Position numbers and translations under genes: made by a program. From a virus: a stretch of DNA of 52,577 bases. The notes under the pieces are model-generated. The model worked only from the letters and a program-made list of their open reading frames with translations, ran no database searches and was not told the origin of the DNA. Each line of letters starts with the position of its first letter. The first letter of the stretch is position 1. The stretch covers positions 1 through 52,577 of the IMG/VR virus record IMGVR_UViG_3300033148_003991. The stretch is one strand, 5' to 3'. Below are positions 6,745 to 13,555 of the stretch, one piece after another.

Positions 6745-7146
6745 TCAGAACGGGATGTCGTCCGGGTGGTCAGGGTCGTACTCCTCGACCGGGACACCGT
6801 CAACCACCTCTAGGGGGCCGGAAGCAGGTTGTGGCACAGGCCCGCCCGGCCGGATGCGGATGCAGTCCACGATCTTGCCCTGGAAGTCCGTCTGCGTGGG
6901 GAAGAGCGTGATCGGCTTGCCGGTCCAGGCGTCGGTGTTCGCCCCGCCCATGATCCCGATGATGGTATTGGCGTTCGTCTTGTTGAGCACCAAGCCCTTC
7001 TCTTTGCCCTTAAAGTAGACGACGGGCAGTTCGTCGCCGTTCTGCATCTTCTCCTTCTGGACCAAGTTGACAATTGCGGTAACGTCCTTACCCTGAAGGT
7101 CTGCTGCCTTCACATACTTACTTGGAAATGCTGCGTTCATGTCCAT
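6745..7146 (-). CDS. Putative single-stranded DNA-binding protein (phage recombination family)
   Basis: 133 residues, beginning MDMNAAFPSKYVKAADL behind AAGGAA. The middle has beta-rich segments (LPVVYFKGKEKGLVLNKTNA; DAWTGKPITLF), and the C-terminus is an acidic tail ending DDIPF. An acidic tail with terminal Phe is the partner-docking tip of bacterial SSB proteins. The body is not a classic SSB sequence, so the call rests on the tail, size and position beside Gam. It would coat ssDNA during replication or annealing. Confidence 0.6.
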   Translation of the reverse strand: MDMNAAFPSKYVKAADLQGKDVTAIVNLVQKEKMQNGDELPVVYFKGKEKGLVLNKTNANTIIGIMGGANTDAWTGKPITLFPTQTDFQGKIVDCIRIRPGGPVPQPASGPLEVVDGVPVEEYDPDHPDDIPF

Positions 7147-7182
7147 GATTCGTTCCTTGTTGAGTGTTAGAGGATAGTAAGT

Positions 7183-7365
7183 CTACGCTGGGTTTGGTTC
7201 AGTGGCATTCTCCTTTACAGCCAACTCTATAATGTCGGTGGCGTCTAGTTCAGGAAGCCGACAATGATCGGATGCGTAGGCAATAGTACTGGTGATGCGA
7301 CAACGCGAATTCGGACCGGGGTGCCAAAACGGACAAACGCGACAAGCAGAGATAACTTTACTCAT
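7183..7365 (-). CDS. Small Cys-rich protein, 60 aa
   Basis: It begins MSKVISACRVCPFW and has further Cys and His residues (SRC, DHC), enough for one zinc site. The start overlaps the end of the gam-like gene. Function unknown. Confidence 0.7.
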   Translation of the reverse strand: MSKVISACRVCPFWHPGPNSRCRITSTIAYASDHCRLPELDATDIIELAVKENATEPNPA

Positions 7366-7909
7366 CATCCTTCTCCTTCGGCCCCCTGTAGTAGAACTCG
7401 TCACCGGCGGTTCGCCAGAGCGTTCGCGGCACCAATTCACCCTTGACCCGCATGGCGATCAGAGGCTCCTTCAGCAACGAATCTTTCGGGGCCGGGGTCG
7501 AAGTCACTACCGCTGCGGGGCAATGTCGCCGTGCCCAACCCAGAAGTTCCGCCTCGTCCTCCTTCGCCCAACTGATACTGTCGGCCTTGTGTCTAAAGCC
7601 CACTGTCCCGTAGGGCGTGTTGACCGACTTTTTCTTCTTCCCCTTCAGGTAGTTCTCCAGAACGTTCGCGGCGTCACCGTCGCGCCACTTGTGCAGGCCC
7701 GCCAACTGCTTCTCAAGCTGCTCGATGCGCTTCGCGGCGAACTGCTTCACTGTTGCGATTTCGTGCTCGACCCTCGACAGCATCCGGGCGTAGGCCGAGA
7801 GATATACCATCTCCGCGTCCATCCCGCATGCCTTCAGGTCTACTCCGATACTCTCGAAGTCCCTCTCCATCGCCGCGATGAAGGGGTCAACTGTTTCTAC
7901 GGTTGTCAT
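7358..7909 (-). CDS. gam: Mu Gam-like host nuclease inhibitor
   Basis: 183 residues. The N-terminal two-thirds is a long helix (about residues 40-80) typical of the Gam coiled-coil dimer, followed by KKKKSVNTPYGTVGFR, the most recognisable Gam-family signature, and a DEAELLGWARRHCP helix. Mu-type Gam dimers encircle linear DNA ends and block RecBCD-type exonucleases, protecting phage DNA. Adjacent to the SSB-like and resolvase genes, it fits a recombination or DNA-protection module. Confidence 0.75.
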   Translation of the reverse strand: MTTVETVDPFIAAMERDFESIGVDLKACGMDAEMVYLSAYARMLSRVEHEIATVKQFAAKRIEQLEKQLAGLHKWRDGDAANVLENYLKGKKKKSVNTPYGTVGFRHKADSISWAKEDEAELLGWARRHCPAAVVTSTPAPKDSLLKEPLIAMRVKGELVPRTLWRTAGDEFYYRGPKEKDDE

Positions 7910-8036
7910 CTTTCATCCTTTCCGGGTTGGCGGCCAGCCAGTCCTCGAATACCAGGTCCGACTGCTCCGCCGCCCACTGCTGTAGGTCACGCTTCTCGTC
8001 GTCGCGTAGCTTGTCTTCTTGTTGTGAGTCAGTCAT
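7887..8036 (-). CDS. Small acidic protein, 49 aa
   Basis: It starts MTDSQQEDKLRDD inside the end of the upstream gene and overlaps the gam-like start by 23 bases. Composition is highly charged (DDEKRDLQQWAAEQ, then ANPERMKDDNRR). No domain recognised. The gene is supported mainly by tight packing and phase. Confidence 0.6.
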   Translation of the reverse strand: MTDSQQEDKLRDDEKRDLQQWAAEQSDLVFEDWLAANPERMKDDNRRNS

Positions 8037-8220
8037 CATTCTTGTCCTTCCAGTAGCCACAGCGGCCATACTCCGAGATGTCTGTGTCAGTCTTGAGGTT
8101 TGTCGCCAAAGGTTTGTGGTAGCACTTGCTGTAGCCAAAGCCCAAATTGTATCTGTACCACTTGCAATCAAGGCAGCGCTCGTCGGGCTCTGGGTCATAG
8201 AGGACTTCGTGCTTACTCAC
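8029..8220 (-). CDS. Small Cys-rich protein, 63 aa
   Basis: GTG start overlapping the upstream stop. The sequence has RCLDCKWYRY, then SKCYHKP and RCGYW, giving four Cys and a His compatible with one zinc site. Similar Cys-x2-Cys-x-W/Y proteins occur several times in this phage. Function unknown. Confidence 0.72.
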   Translation of the reverse strand: MSKHEVLYDPEPDERCLDCKWYRYNLGFGYSKCYHKPLATNLKTDTDISEYGRCGYWKDKNDD

Positions 8221-8506
8221 CGTAAAGCTCCTGTCTGGCCTTGTTGGCGGCCGCCTTGAGGCCGCAATGCACATCACCATTGATCCAGCCACCGTGCTCC
8301 CCGTCATAAATGGCCCGCTCGGTTACATACAACAGGTCTGCCAGCTGGCCCGGCAGCCGTTCCGCCGTCTTGCGCCGTTCAGTGGCCTCGATCATCATAA
8401 ATCCCAGGTGGGCAAGGGCATTGTCAATAGTACCGGTGAATGTGAAGTCGCCGCCCGCGACGGTAACATGGTTGCCCACAACTGTTACGGTAGCTCTGTT
8501 ACTCAC
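8213..8506 (-). CDS. Hypothetical protein, 97 aa
   Basis: GTG start in a GTGAGTAA overlap with the upstream gene. The N-terminal half is beta-rich (ATVTVVGNHVTVAGGDFTF) and the rest is helical, ending AANKARQELYGE. The 8665-8892 protein has a closely similar end (AAARKELYGE), so the two may share a C-terminal helix by duplication. Confidence 0.7.
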   Translation of the reverse strand: MSNRATVTVVGNHVTVAGGDFTFTGTIDNALAHLGFMMIEATERRKTAERLPGQLADLLYVTERAIYDGEHGGWINGDVHCGLKAAANKARQELYGE

Positions 8507-8672
8507 CGGAGTTCTCCTTCTTCAGGTAACACCACAAGTTCCACAGTAATGCGCGGACTTCGTGTCTCTTGAAATTAAGCTGGCCCATCTCGGCCGCAGG
8601 CTCATCTTTGCCTGGTGGCATAAAACCAGTCGTCGCCAAGAAAGCATCACAGTCGTTCTCAATATCACTCAC
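8499..8672 (-). CDS. Hypothetical protein, 57 aa
   Basis: A short frame from GTG (VSDIENDCDAFLATTG) to TAA, placed exactly in the gap between two coupled genes with GTGAGTGA and GTGAGTAA overlaps at its two ends. The C-terminus (HEVRALLWNLWCYLKKE) is an amphipathic helix. Phase and overlap are the evidence; function unknown. Confidence 0.65.
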   Translation of the reverse strand: MSDIENDCDAFLATTGFMPPGKDEPAAEMGQLNFKRHEVRALLWNLWCYLKKENSGE

Positions 8673-8892
8673 CGTACAACTCCTTCCGCGCGGCGGCGAT
8701 GGAGTTGCCGAGAAGGGAAAGGACGGCGTTCATGCGGTCCCGGTTAAGGTCAGGCAGGTGCCACATGCGCACTACCCGCTCGGCATCGCCCATCAGGTCC
8801 GCCAACAGCTTCTTCAGCCGTTCGGTCTCGATGTACTTGTCGCACACCCTGTTCGCCCGCTCGACGATGCGGTTGACTGTTTCCATGTTCAT
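8665..8892 (-). CDS. Hypothetical helical protein, 75 aa
   Basis: It starts MNMETVNRIVERANRV and is predicted helical throughout, ending AAARKELYGE like the 8213-8506 gene. Overlaps both neighbours. Function unknown. Confidence 0.7.
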   Translation of the reverse strand: MNMETVNRIVERANRVCDKYIETERLKKLLADLMGDAERVVRMWHLPDLNRDRMNAVLSLLGNSIAAARKELYGE

Positions 8893-9137
8893 GCTTTGCT
8901 CGCTTGAAGTTCAACTGGCCCATCTGTGGGCACAATCCGACCATGGCCCAACAGAATACAAATGGTGTTTTCGGCCATCACATTGCATCCGCCCTGTGAG
9001 CGCAAGAACGCCAGTAGCGATGCAGGCTCCAACTCGGCAATGTCATACGTATCCCTCTTGCCACCAGGAAGAGCAGCGAAAACGTAAATGCCGGTTGTGC
9101 CGTGGTAAACTGCCCTGTCAGGGTCCGCGACTTTCAT
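8889..9137 (-). CDS. Hypothetical protein, 82 aa
   Basis: It begins MKVADPDRAVYHGTTGIYVF behind AAGGAGACTGAG. Short beta-type segments at the start, a helix (PASLLAFLRSQGG) in the middle, and Cys residues in NTICILLGHG. It overlaps the next gene by 4 bases. No family recognised. Confidence 0.7.
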   Translation of the reverse strand: MKVADPDRAVYHGTTGIYVFAALPGGKRDTYDIAELEPASLLAFLRSQGGCNVMAENTICILLGHGRIVPTDGPVELQASKA

Positions 9138-9149
9138 CTCAGTCTCCTT

Positions 9150-9353
9150 TCAATCGCAGTAGCTTCGATGACACTTGGGGCATCCTGTTACCAATATCTC
9201 GTCCATTGTCGCCTTGAGATGGGTTGCTAGGTCGTAGCCACAGCTCCCGCAGTAGCCATCGCGCGGCATGAACATGGGCCAATCATGGCTTCGACATAGC
9301 TCAGCCTGCATCTGTAGTGCCTCATCCCGTGAGATTGTCGTCTGTTCACTCAT
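9150..9353 (-). CDS. Small zinc-ribbon protein, 67 aa
   Basis: It starts MSEQTTISRDEALQMQ after GGAAAGGAG. The C-terminal half has YCGSCGYD and GCPKCHRSYCD, two Cys-x2-Cys pairs about 25 residues apart, a classical zinc ribbon. First gene downstream of the large structured noncoding region, which may therefore form part of its transcript. Confidence 0.75.
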   Translation of the reverse strand: MSEQTTISRDEALQMQAELCRSHDWPMFMPRDGYCGSCGYDLATHLKATMDEILVTGCPKCHRSYCD

Positions 9354-9966
9354 GTCGATGCTCCTTTCCGTATTGCCCCGCCAGGCCGGCAAGCCCGACG
9401 GGACGGCACTTTTCCGTCTGACAATCGAATTAGGCTAGACCTCTATAGGCGGCTCCGCTCAGTTCTTTGGGGCCACAGGCTGCGTCTCTCTGGGGCCGGT
9501 TATGGAGAAACATTGCGAGAGGAGGGGGTCGAACCCGCCCACGTACGTTTCTTCAGGCATGAATGCCTGCGGCTCCGCAGAGCCATCATTTCGCCGTGTG
9601 GCACCGTCCAGATAACAGCCATCTCGCATAACCCCGTCCGAGACTCCATGGAGCGTGTCAGACGGGGGGCAAATCCACAGGCCCCGGGCCGTTGTTTGTA
9701 CCGCTGGGTCCAGCAGCCAACGGGTATTCCCACGCATGCCTGCGTACTACCGGCGAGCCCGCGGCATGAAGCTTTGGGCCACCGACCCGACGATACTATC
9801 GCCGGGGTGGTTCGGCGCAGAGCCGCCCCGCGTCACCAGGACGGTTTATGGACATCTCCACGCCGGAGAATGTTGCTCTGCTGCGCTCGACGGCAATACG
9901 GGTTTCTCGGCATCGGTATACCGGCCTTAGGTCCGCCTAGAGCCGCCGACAAGGTGTATACCCCGA

Positions 9967-9997
9967 CACAGCAGAGCAATATTGTTGCTCTGCTGTG
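9967..9997. repeat. Perfect 13-bp hairpin, also present as long-range copies
   Basis: CACAGCAGAGCAA and its reverse complement are separated by TATTG. The 11-base core recurs at 9873-9883 (inverted) and 10219-10229 (direct), giving four alternating copies that could pair locally or at long range. Confidence 0.9.
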
Positions 9998-10407
9998 GCC
10001 GGATTCTCACCGACAGGTACATCTCACAATGGCCTTGTTTATTCAACCAACACGGGCGTTATCGGAGAGTTTCCATTCACACCGGTGCACCAGCATTTAC
10101 AGACTTTCCCGAAGCACGTTCATTCCCGCAGTTACAGGCTATAGCCCAATTCGGGCCACCCCAGCCGCAAGGGTGCGTGCCAGCCGTCTCGTCACGCAGG
10201 CACATTCCCTGTGCCGCACAGCAGAGCAATATCAAGAACGGCGGGCAGGATATATCTCCCTGCAACCGAACCCGGACTGGGAGAGGTCAGTTTGTCCGGC
10301 AAGACCTTTGACTTGGCCAGCCCATTGTAGTGCCGACGTGCCTTTCGCCGCGCGTGTCTTATTCCACGCCGCCGCCATTCGTTTCGTTCGCTATTCACTT
10401 GTTCCGT

Positions 10408-10460
10408 CGCCCGGCCGGCAAACCCTACAGGACCAGGACGTTCCACTGTCCGGCCGGGCG
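10408..10460. repeat. 11-bp GC-rich inverted repeat closing the noncoding region
   Basis: CGCCCGGCCGG at 10408-10418 is perfectly complementary to 10450-10460, with a 31-base insert. It lies eight bases past the stop of the DUF551 gene, so it could be the first stem of the structured RNA or a processing/termination hairpin. Confidence 0.85.
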
Positions 10461-10468
10461 AAATGCTG

Positions 10469-11218
10469 TCAGTACTCGATTTTGAGGTCAGCGATGCTGA
10501 TAACGGCCAGAGACAAGGAAGTCGAGAGCTTGTCCATGGCAATAATTGCCTCTGGGCGAGTCTTGTGCTTTGTCATTACTTGGTAGCCATGGTTCTTGAT
10601 TTCAACGATCCAATACGGAAACAGGGGCACCGCCGTCCGCCGCTCCACCTTCGCCTCCCCCGTCACCTTCGGGGCGGGCCGGGGGCCAAAGGGAATTTCG
10701 CACCAGTGGGTGACGGCACGCCATGTTTTGTTCGGGCCGTACCAGGCGCCGATGGCTGCCGAGAAATGCCCCATCTGAACACCGTCGGCACACATTATGT
10801 TGACATTCCGCCCATCGTCCGGCAACCTGTCGTCCACACTAATCCAGTCGTCTTCCATCTCGGGCTCCTTCGGGGCTTCCTTCGCGGGCATCGCGGCTGC
10901 CTGGAGGAGGTTGGGGAGGATGTTGTGGGTGAAGTCGCAGGCCTTCGACGCTGTGGCGAAGATTCCTTCTGCCGTTTCGTGGTCGTAGTCACGATTGTGA
11001 CCGCGCAAGTAGACCGTTTGTGCGGCCCGGTGCAGTGACGGCAGGCCAACTGATCGCAGGTCCCAGTCGCCGAACTTAGCAAGCAGCAAATCTGGCCCAC
11101 CCAAAATGTGTCGCATCTCTTCCGGTTGCGCCAGCACCTGCATCGTCACCTTTGCCAAGTCCCGCCGGACGTACAGTTCAATCCCGTTGCCCCAGATGAT
11201 CCTGCGTTCGGGTTCCAT
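10469..11218 (-). CDS. DUF551-containing protein
   Basis: 249 residues. The middle (about residues 124-178) reads DDWISVDDRLPDDGRNV, then GHFSAAIGAWY and a THWCEIP end, the pattern of DUF551, a short domain common in phage early proteins with no established biochemical role. The N-terminal ~110 residues are helical and unassigned. The C-terminal ~60 residues (after a WIVEIKNHGYQV segment) look like a separate small domain. The second-last gene before the structured noncoding region. Confidence 0.8.
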   Translation of the reverse strand: MEPERRIIWGNGIELYVRRDLAKVTMQVLAQPEEMRHILGGPDLLLAKFGDWDLRSVGLPSLHRAAQTVYLRGHNRDYDHETAEGIFATASKACDFTHNILPNLLQAAAMPAKEAPKEPEMEDDWISVDDRLPDDGRNVNIMCADGVQMGHFSAAIGAWYGPNKTWRAVTHWCEIPFGPRPAPKVTGEAKVERRTAVPLFPYWIVEIKNHGYQVMTKHKTRPEAIIAMDKLSTSLSLAVISIADLKIEY

Positions 11219-11220
11219 GC

Positions 11221-11745
11221 TCAGCCTCCTACTTCCAGGGCGATTTTGGCAACATCAGCAAGTTGTTCTGCGAGGTTGTTTGTCTCAGCCTTGACGTACT
11301 CGAAGTCTCGGTACTTGCCTTCTCGGAACGTATCGTAAGGCGCGTAATCACCAAGATGGTTGCAGTCAAAGCCGAACCACCAGAGCCCATCGTGGTCTAT
11401 CGGATAGCCTTTGTGGCCAGCGGCGAAAGTGATTCCGCCATGGGCTCTCAAAATCAGGCAAATTGCGACAAGGTCATGCTCAAGGTCGGCCTTTCCACCT
11501 GCGCCCAAGAGATTCAAGATGCCAATGTTGTCTACATCGCATGGTAGGTCTTTCGCATTGGGCCAAGGCACGTTCTCGTTGTCCTTCTTGCCATGCCATG
11601 GATGGTCGGGGCCAATACCCACATATCCGCACAGATGCCCGCTGTGCGTCACGCGCAGAATCGCACACTGAAGTCCATTGTGTTCCCATTGCTCCTGGTC
11701 GGGCTCGTTATCCCACGGTCCGGGTACGTGTGTTGTGTCGCTCAT
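11221..11745 (-). CDS. Conserved phage protein of unknown function, 174 aa
   Basis: It starts MSDTTHVPGPWDNEP behind GGAAAGGAG. The segments GYVGIGPDHPWHGK, AHGGITFAAG and GLWWFGFDCNHLGDYAP, then TFREGKYRDFEYVKAE, form the signature of a widespread phage family annotated only as hypothetical; conserved His, Asp and Cys residues suggest metal binding, but that is inference. Ends with a short helix (LAEQLADVAKIALE). Confidence 0.8.
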   Translation of the reverse strand: MSDTTHVPGPWDNEPDQEQWEHNGLQCAILRVTHSGHLCGYVGIGPDHPWHGKKDNENVPWPNAKDLPCDVDNIGILNLLGAGGKADLEHDLVAICLILRAHGGITFAAGHKGYPIDHDGLWWFGFDCNHLGDYAPYDTFREGKYRDFEYVKAETNNLAEQLADVAKIALEVGG

Positions 11746-11746
11746 C

Positions 11747-12163
11747 TCACAGTCTCCTTTCCTGATGCAGATACCGATGGCACGACCGACAAAGCCAGAC
11801 CACGTCCAGCGGCCGGGAATAGTCCTCGTGGTGGGCGATGGACTTGCTCTTCCCGCAGTGCTCACACGGTAGGGGGGTCAGATCGCCGGTGCGGATCGCG
11901 CGCCTGACGATCGAGCGGGCCATGCCAGCCTTGGGATGCGCTTGGCGCCACTCGCGGAACTTGCGAAGGAAGTATTCTCGGTGTTGCTGATAATTATAAC
12001 GAGTGTATGCCTTGCCTTGTTTTCGCAACCATGCCCGCGCGTTGGCAGCCTGACAGATTCGGCACCAGGAATGTAAACGATCCCGATTGCGTTTGTCGGC
12101 GGCGAAGAGTTTCTTGTCCCGGACTATCCCGCACTTCGAGCAGCGCTTCTCACGGGCTCCCAC
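11747..12163 (-). CDS. HNH endonuclease-like zinc protein, ~138 aa
   Basis: The conserved part begins REKRCSKCGIVRDKKLF, a first Cys pair followed by HSWCRICQ, then a basic helical segment with RKFREWRQAHP. It ends PCEHCGKSKSIAHHEDYSRP and LCRSCHRYLH, an HNH-type Cys4/His site. The frame is open upstream to 12670, but there it overlaps a promoter, a structured RNA and a zinc-ribbon gene and has weaker codon bias, so I chose the GTG at 12163. Probably a DNA-nicking homing-type or recombination HNH protein. The start is uncertain. Confidence 0.7.
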   Translation of the reverse strand: MGAREKRCSKCGIVRDKKLFAADKRNRDRLHSWCRICQAANARAWLRKQGKAYTRYNYQQHREYFLRKFREWRQAHPKAGMARSIVRRAIRTGDLTPLPCEHCGKSKSIAHHEDYSRPLDVVWLCRSCHRYLHQERRL

Positions 12164-12324
12164 AACAGGTCCAAAGAGCCCACCCGGTAGCTGCTGTACT
12201 TCGGGTACTTCTGGTCCCGGCTGAGATACCCCCGGCAGCGTGGACACCTGGCTATCGTCAGCTTCAGAGGGAATAACCAGACGAATCGCATCCGGCACGG
12301 GTGACACTGGGCGGAGGTGCTCAT
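12124..12324 (-). CDS. Small zinc-ribbon protein, 66 aa
   Basis: It begins MSTSAQCHPCRMRF and has ARCPRCRGYLSRD, two Cys-x2-Cys pairs 12 residues apart. Third codon positions are strongly G/C through most of the frame, and AAGGA precedes the ATG, whereas the overlapping frame is Pro/Ser-rich and unremarkable. First gene after the TTGACA promoter, so probably the first product of the leftward early operon. The last 14 codons overlap the HNH gene. Confidence 0.6.
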   Translation of the reverse strand: MSTSAQCHPCRMRFVWLFPLKLTIARCPRCRGYLSRDQKYPKYSSYRVGSLDLLWEPVRSAARSAG

Positions 12325-12352
12325 AGGGACGTTCCTTAAATGGATCGTCCCT
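12325..12352 (-). promoter_or_regulatory. Hairpin over the ribosome site of the first early gene
   Basis: AGGGACG/CGTCCCT (7 bp) encloses a 14-base loop that holds the AAGGA site of the gene starting at 12324. It could modulate translation of the first early gene. Confidence 0.5.
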
Positions 12353-12380
12353 GACAACCCCGATAGCTCCATCACGAGCT

Positions 12381-12408
12381 ACAATAGTCTCGCGCCCCCG
12401 CTTGTCAA
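12381..12408 (-). promoter_or_regulatory. Sigma70-type promoter for the leftward early operon
   Basis: On the minus strand a perfect TTGACA (12408-12403) is followed after 16 bases by TATTGT (12386-12381, 4 of 6 matches). Transcription would start near 12374, giving a leader of about 50 bases before the zinc-ribbon gene. Confidence 0.65.
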
Positions 12409-12514
12409 ATGTTTTCTCCAAATCAAACGCCTCATAACCCGGTAAAGCCGGACGGTGCCCGACAGAAGTCTCCCGTGTGCCTGTAGATATGTCTTCCCGA
12501 CTTGGGGTTGAATG

Positions 12515-12634
12515 CAAAACAGCCAGCCCCTTGTGAGGGCTGGCTTGACGATCGACAGGGACCAACACTCCTGCCAAGGAAGCGGCCCCTGTCGTTTCTT
12601 CCGGGTGCTTCGAGTTGGCAGGAGTGTTCTTCAT
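12515..12634 (-). ncRNA. Candidate small RNA: pseudoknot plus intrinsic terminator
   Basis: Minus strand, 5-prime to 3-prime: a 14-base arm (12628-12615), an 8-base arm (12594-12587), the complement of the first (12577-12564), then the complement of the second (12560-12553). These interleaved perfect pairs form an H-type pseudoknot. Seven bases later comes a 9-bp GC-rich hairpin (12545-12537/12529-12521) followed by GTTTTG. A TATAAT at 12646-12641 would start transcription near 12634. A free-standing RNA of about 120 nt is inferred. Confidence 0.6.
12519..12545 (-). terminator. Intrinsic terminator hairpin of the small RNA
   Basis: AGCCAGCCC and GGGCTGGCT pair perfectly around a 7-base loop and are followed on the minus strand by GTTTTG. 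The T tract is short (four), so efficiency is uncertain. Confidence 0.55.
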
Positions 12635-12640
12635 GCCTTC

Positions 12641-12646
12641 ATTATA
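12641..12646 (-). promoter_or_regulatory. Consensus -10 (TATAAT) before the small RNA
   Basis: A perfect TATAAT in the context CCGCTATAAT, the same ten bases as the promoter at 21002. The -35 is weak (TGGTCG at 17 bases, or TTGTGG at 20). Confidence 0.5.
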
Positions 12647-12708
12647 GCGGCCTGGGCGCACCCCGACCACAAGAATCTGAGATTTTTTTGAGAAAAGTTT
12701 CCCCGCCT

Positions 12709-12936
12709 TCAGCGTTTCTTCGTCTGGCCGCGCGGCAGGTCCACCAGGGTCTTCCGGCCCTTCAGGCTGCTGTAGATCGAGATACCCGCCAGAACCAATG
12801 CCCCGACCGCGTTGGCGATCATCGAGGCATTCGACTCAGCCTGCACGGTCTCCATGCCCAGCTTCACGGCAAAAAACCACGCCACGCCGCGAGCCACAAT
12901 GCCGGTCAACCACGTAATGAGCGTCTTATTGTCCAT
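12709..12936 (-). CDS. Putative holin, 75 aa, two membrane segments
   Basis: Two hydrophobic segments (LITWLTGIVARGVAWFFAV and MIANAVGALVLAGISIY) are separated by a short acidic loop and followed by a basic tail (SLKGRKTL...GQTKKR). That is the layout of small class II phage holins. Start set at MDNKTL because GGAAGG lies nine bases before it; an ATG three codons earlier is too close to that site. Last gene of the late operon, next to the lipoprotein and XhlA-like genes. Confidence 0.65.
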   Translation of the reverse strand: MDNKTLITWLTGIVARGVAWFFAVKLGMETVQAESNASMIANAVGALVLAGISIYSSLKGRKTLVDLPRGQTKKR

Positions 12937-12976
12937 CAGCCACATCCTTCCTAGTAACTTGAGCGCTGCCCACGAG

Positions 12977-13300
12977 TTAAAGGCCCACGAGAGCCAATGA
13001 GGCCCCCAGGAGGACTTGCATAATCGCCATGGCTGCTGCCCTCTGCGTCTTCATGTTCGCCGCGTTCTTCTTGTTCAAGGCGTCCCAGGCGTCCAAGATA
13101 TCCCCGCCCTCAGCAATGAGGTCTGTCGGGGTCATGTCGCCCAGAAGTTTTCGCCATGCCTCGTCCGTTCGATGGTTCGCCAAGTCGCTGATGAAAGCCC
13201 ATGCCTCAGCCTGCGTCCATCCCAGCAAAAGTGGTGCATATTCTCTGACAATGGGCTTCCAGTCGTCGGGGGTCTTGGCTATCAGTTCTTCGAGGGTCAT
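12977..13300 (-). CDS. Hypothetical phage protein, 107 aa, C-terminal membrane segment
   Basis: It starts MTLEELIAKTPDDWKP and is mostly helical, with a final hydrophobic stretch (AMAIMQVLLGASLALVGL). It resembles small proteins often found in phage lysis cassettes, whose role is not established. The start overlaps the lipoprotein stop by 4 bases. Confidence 0.7.
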   Translation of the reverse strand: MTLEELIAKTPDDWKPIVREYAPLLLGWTQAEAWAFISDLANHRTDEAWRKLLGDMTPTDLIAEGGDILDAWDALNKKNAANMKTQRAAAMAIMQVLLGASLALVGL

Positions 13301-13545
13301 TCTGACTCCTTCCCGTCACGCGCGTCTCTGAATCTCCGCCACTGGTCACGGCTTATAGTCAGGGCGAGATTCTTTTCGAGCTCCGTCAGACCGCCGGCGT
13401 TCGGGTCCATGTTCGCCCGTCGCGCAACTTCGTCGGCCCACGCCACCTGCCGGTCGAGCATCTGGGAGTACTCGCGGTTCATAATGACCCCGCTGCACCC
13501 GCTGACCACAAAGACCAGCATTACAATCAGTACGAGTTTTCGCAT
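13297..13545 (-). CDS. Small lipoprotein in the lysis cassette (possible outer spanin)
   Basis: Residues 1-17 form a lipoprotein signal ending in the lipobox VVSGC, so the mature protein would be lipid-anchored at Cys17. The rest is a charged helix. Outer spanins (Rz1 type) are short lipoproteins that disrupt the outer membrane, but they are usually Pro-rich and this one is not. The spanin role is therefore inferred from location only. It supports a Gram-negative host. Confidence 0.65.
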   Translation of the reverse strand: MRKLVLIVMLVFVVSGCSGVIMNREYSQMLDRQVAWADEVARRANMDPNAGGLTELEKNLALTISRDQWRRFRDARDGKESE

Positions 13546-13555
13546 TTCACTTCTC

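Larger units (their letters stand above)
9420..10465 (-). ncRNA. Candidate large structured noncoding RNA (~1 kb)
   Basis: A gene-free stretch full of inverted repeats. It includes a perfect 13-bp hairpin (9967-9979/9985-9997), long-range 11-bp pairing of 9873-9883 with 10219-10229 using the same sequence, an 11-bp GC-rich pair at 10408-10418/10450-10460, and local hairpins such as GGCACA-TTCCC-TGTGCC, ACGCA-TGCC-TGCGT, CAGGC-ATTCAT-GCCTG and CCCCGTC...GACGGGG. A T-arm-like stem-loop lies at 9524-9540. Strand is inferred from the flanking leftward genes. Size and phage location recall GOLLD/ROOL-type giant RNAs, but no family assignment was possible by eye. Confidence 0.6.

Noticed and set aside
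9524-9600. Possible tRNA (even selenocysteine type) on the minus strand, from a T-arm-like GGGCGGG-TTCGA-CCCCC and a nearby CATTCAT loop
   Set aside because: No matching acceptor strands were found upstream and the anticodon loop is six bases, so it is kept only as part of the structured RNA.
9513-10586. A 357-codon rightward open frame
   Set aside because: It crosses many hairpins, overlaps the end of the DUF551 gene, is rich in Arg, Ser and Pro as expected for GC-rich noncoding DNA, and has no family resemblance or ribosome site.
12164-12670. N-terminal extension of the HNH protein to 307 residues
   Set aside because: The extension lacks codon bias, overlaps better-supported signals and shows no recognisable domain.
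12670-12708. Terminator after the holin gene from the A/T-rich stretch
   Set aside because: The minus strand carries A-rich rather than T-rich sequence after a weak stem, so it is not a standard intrinsic terminator for the late operon.
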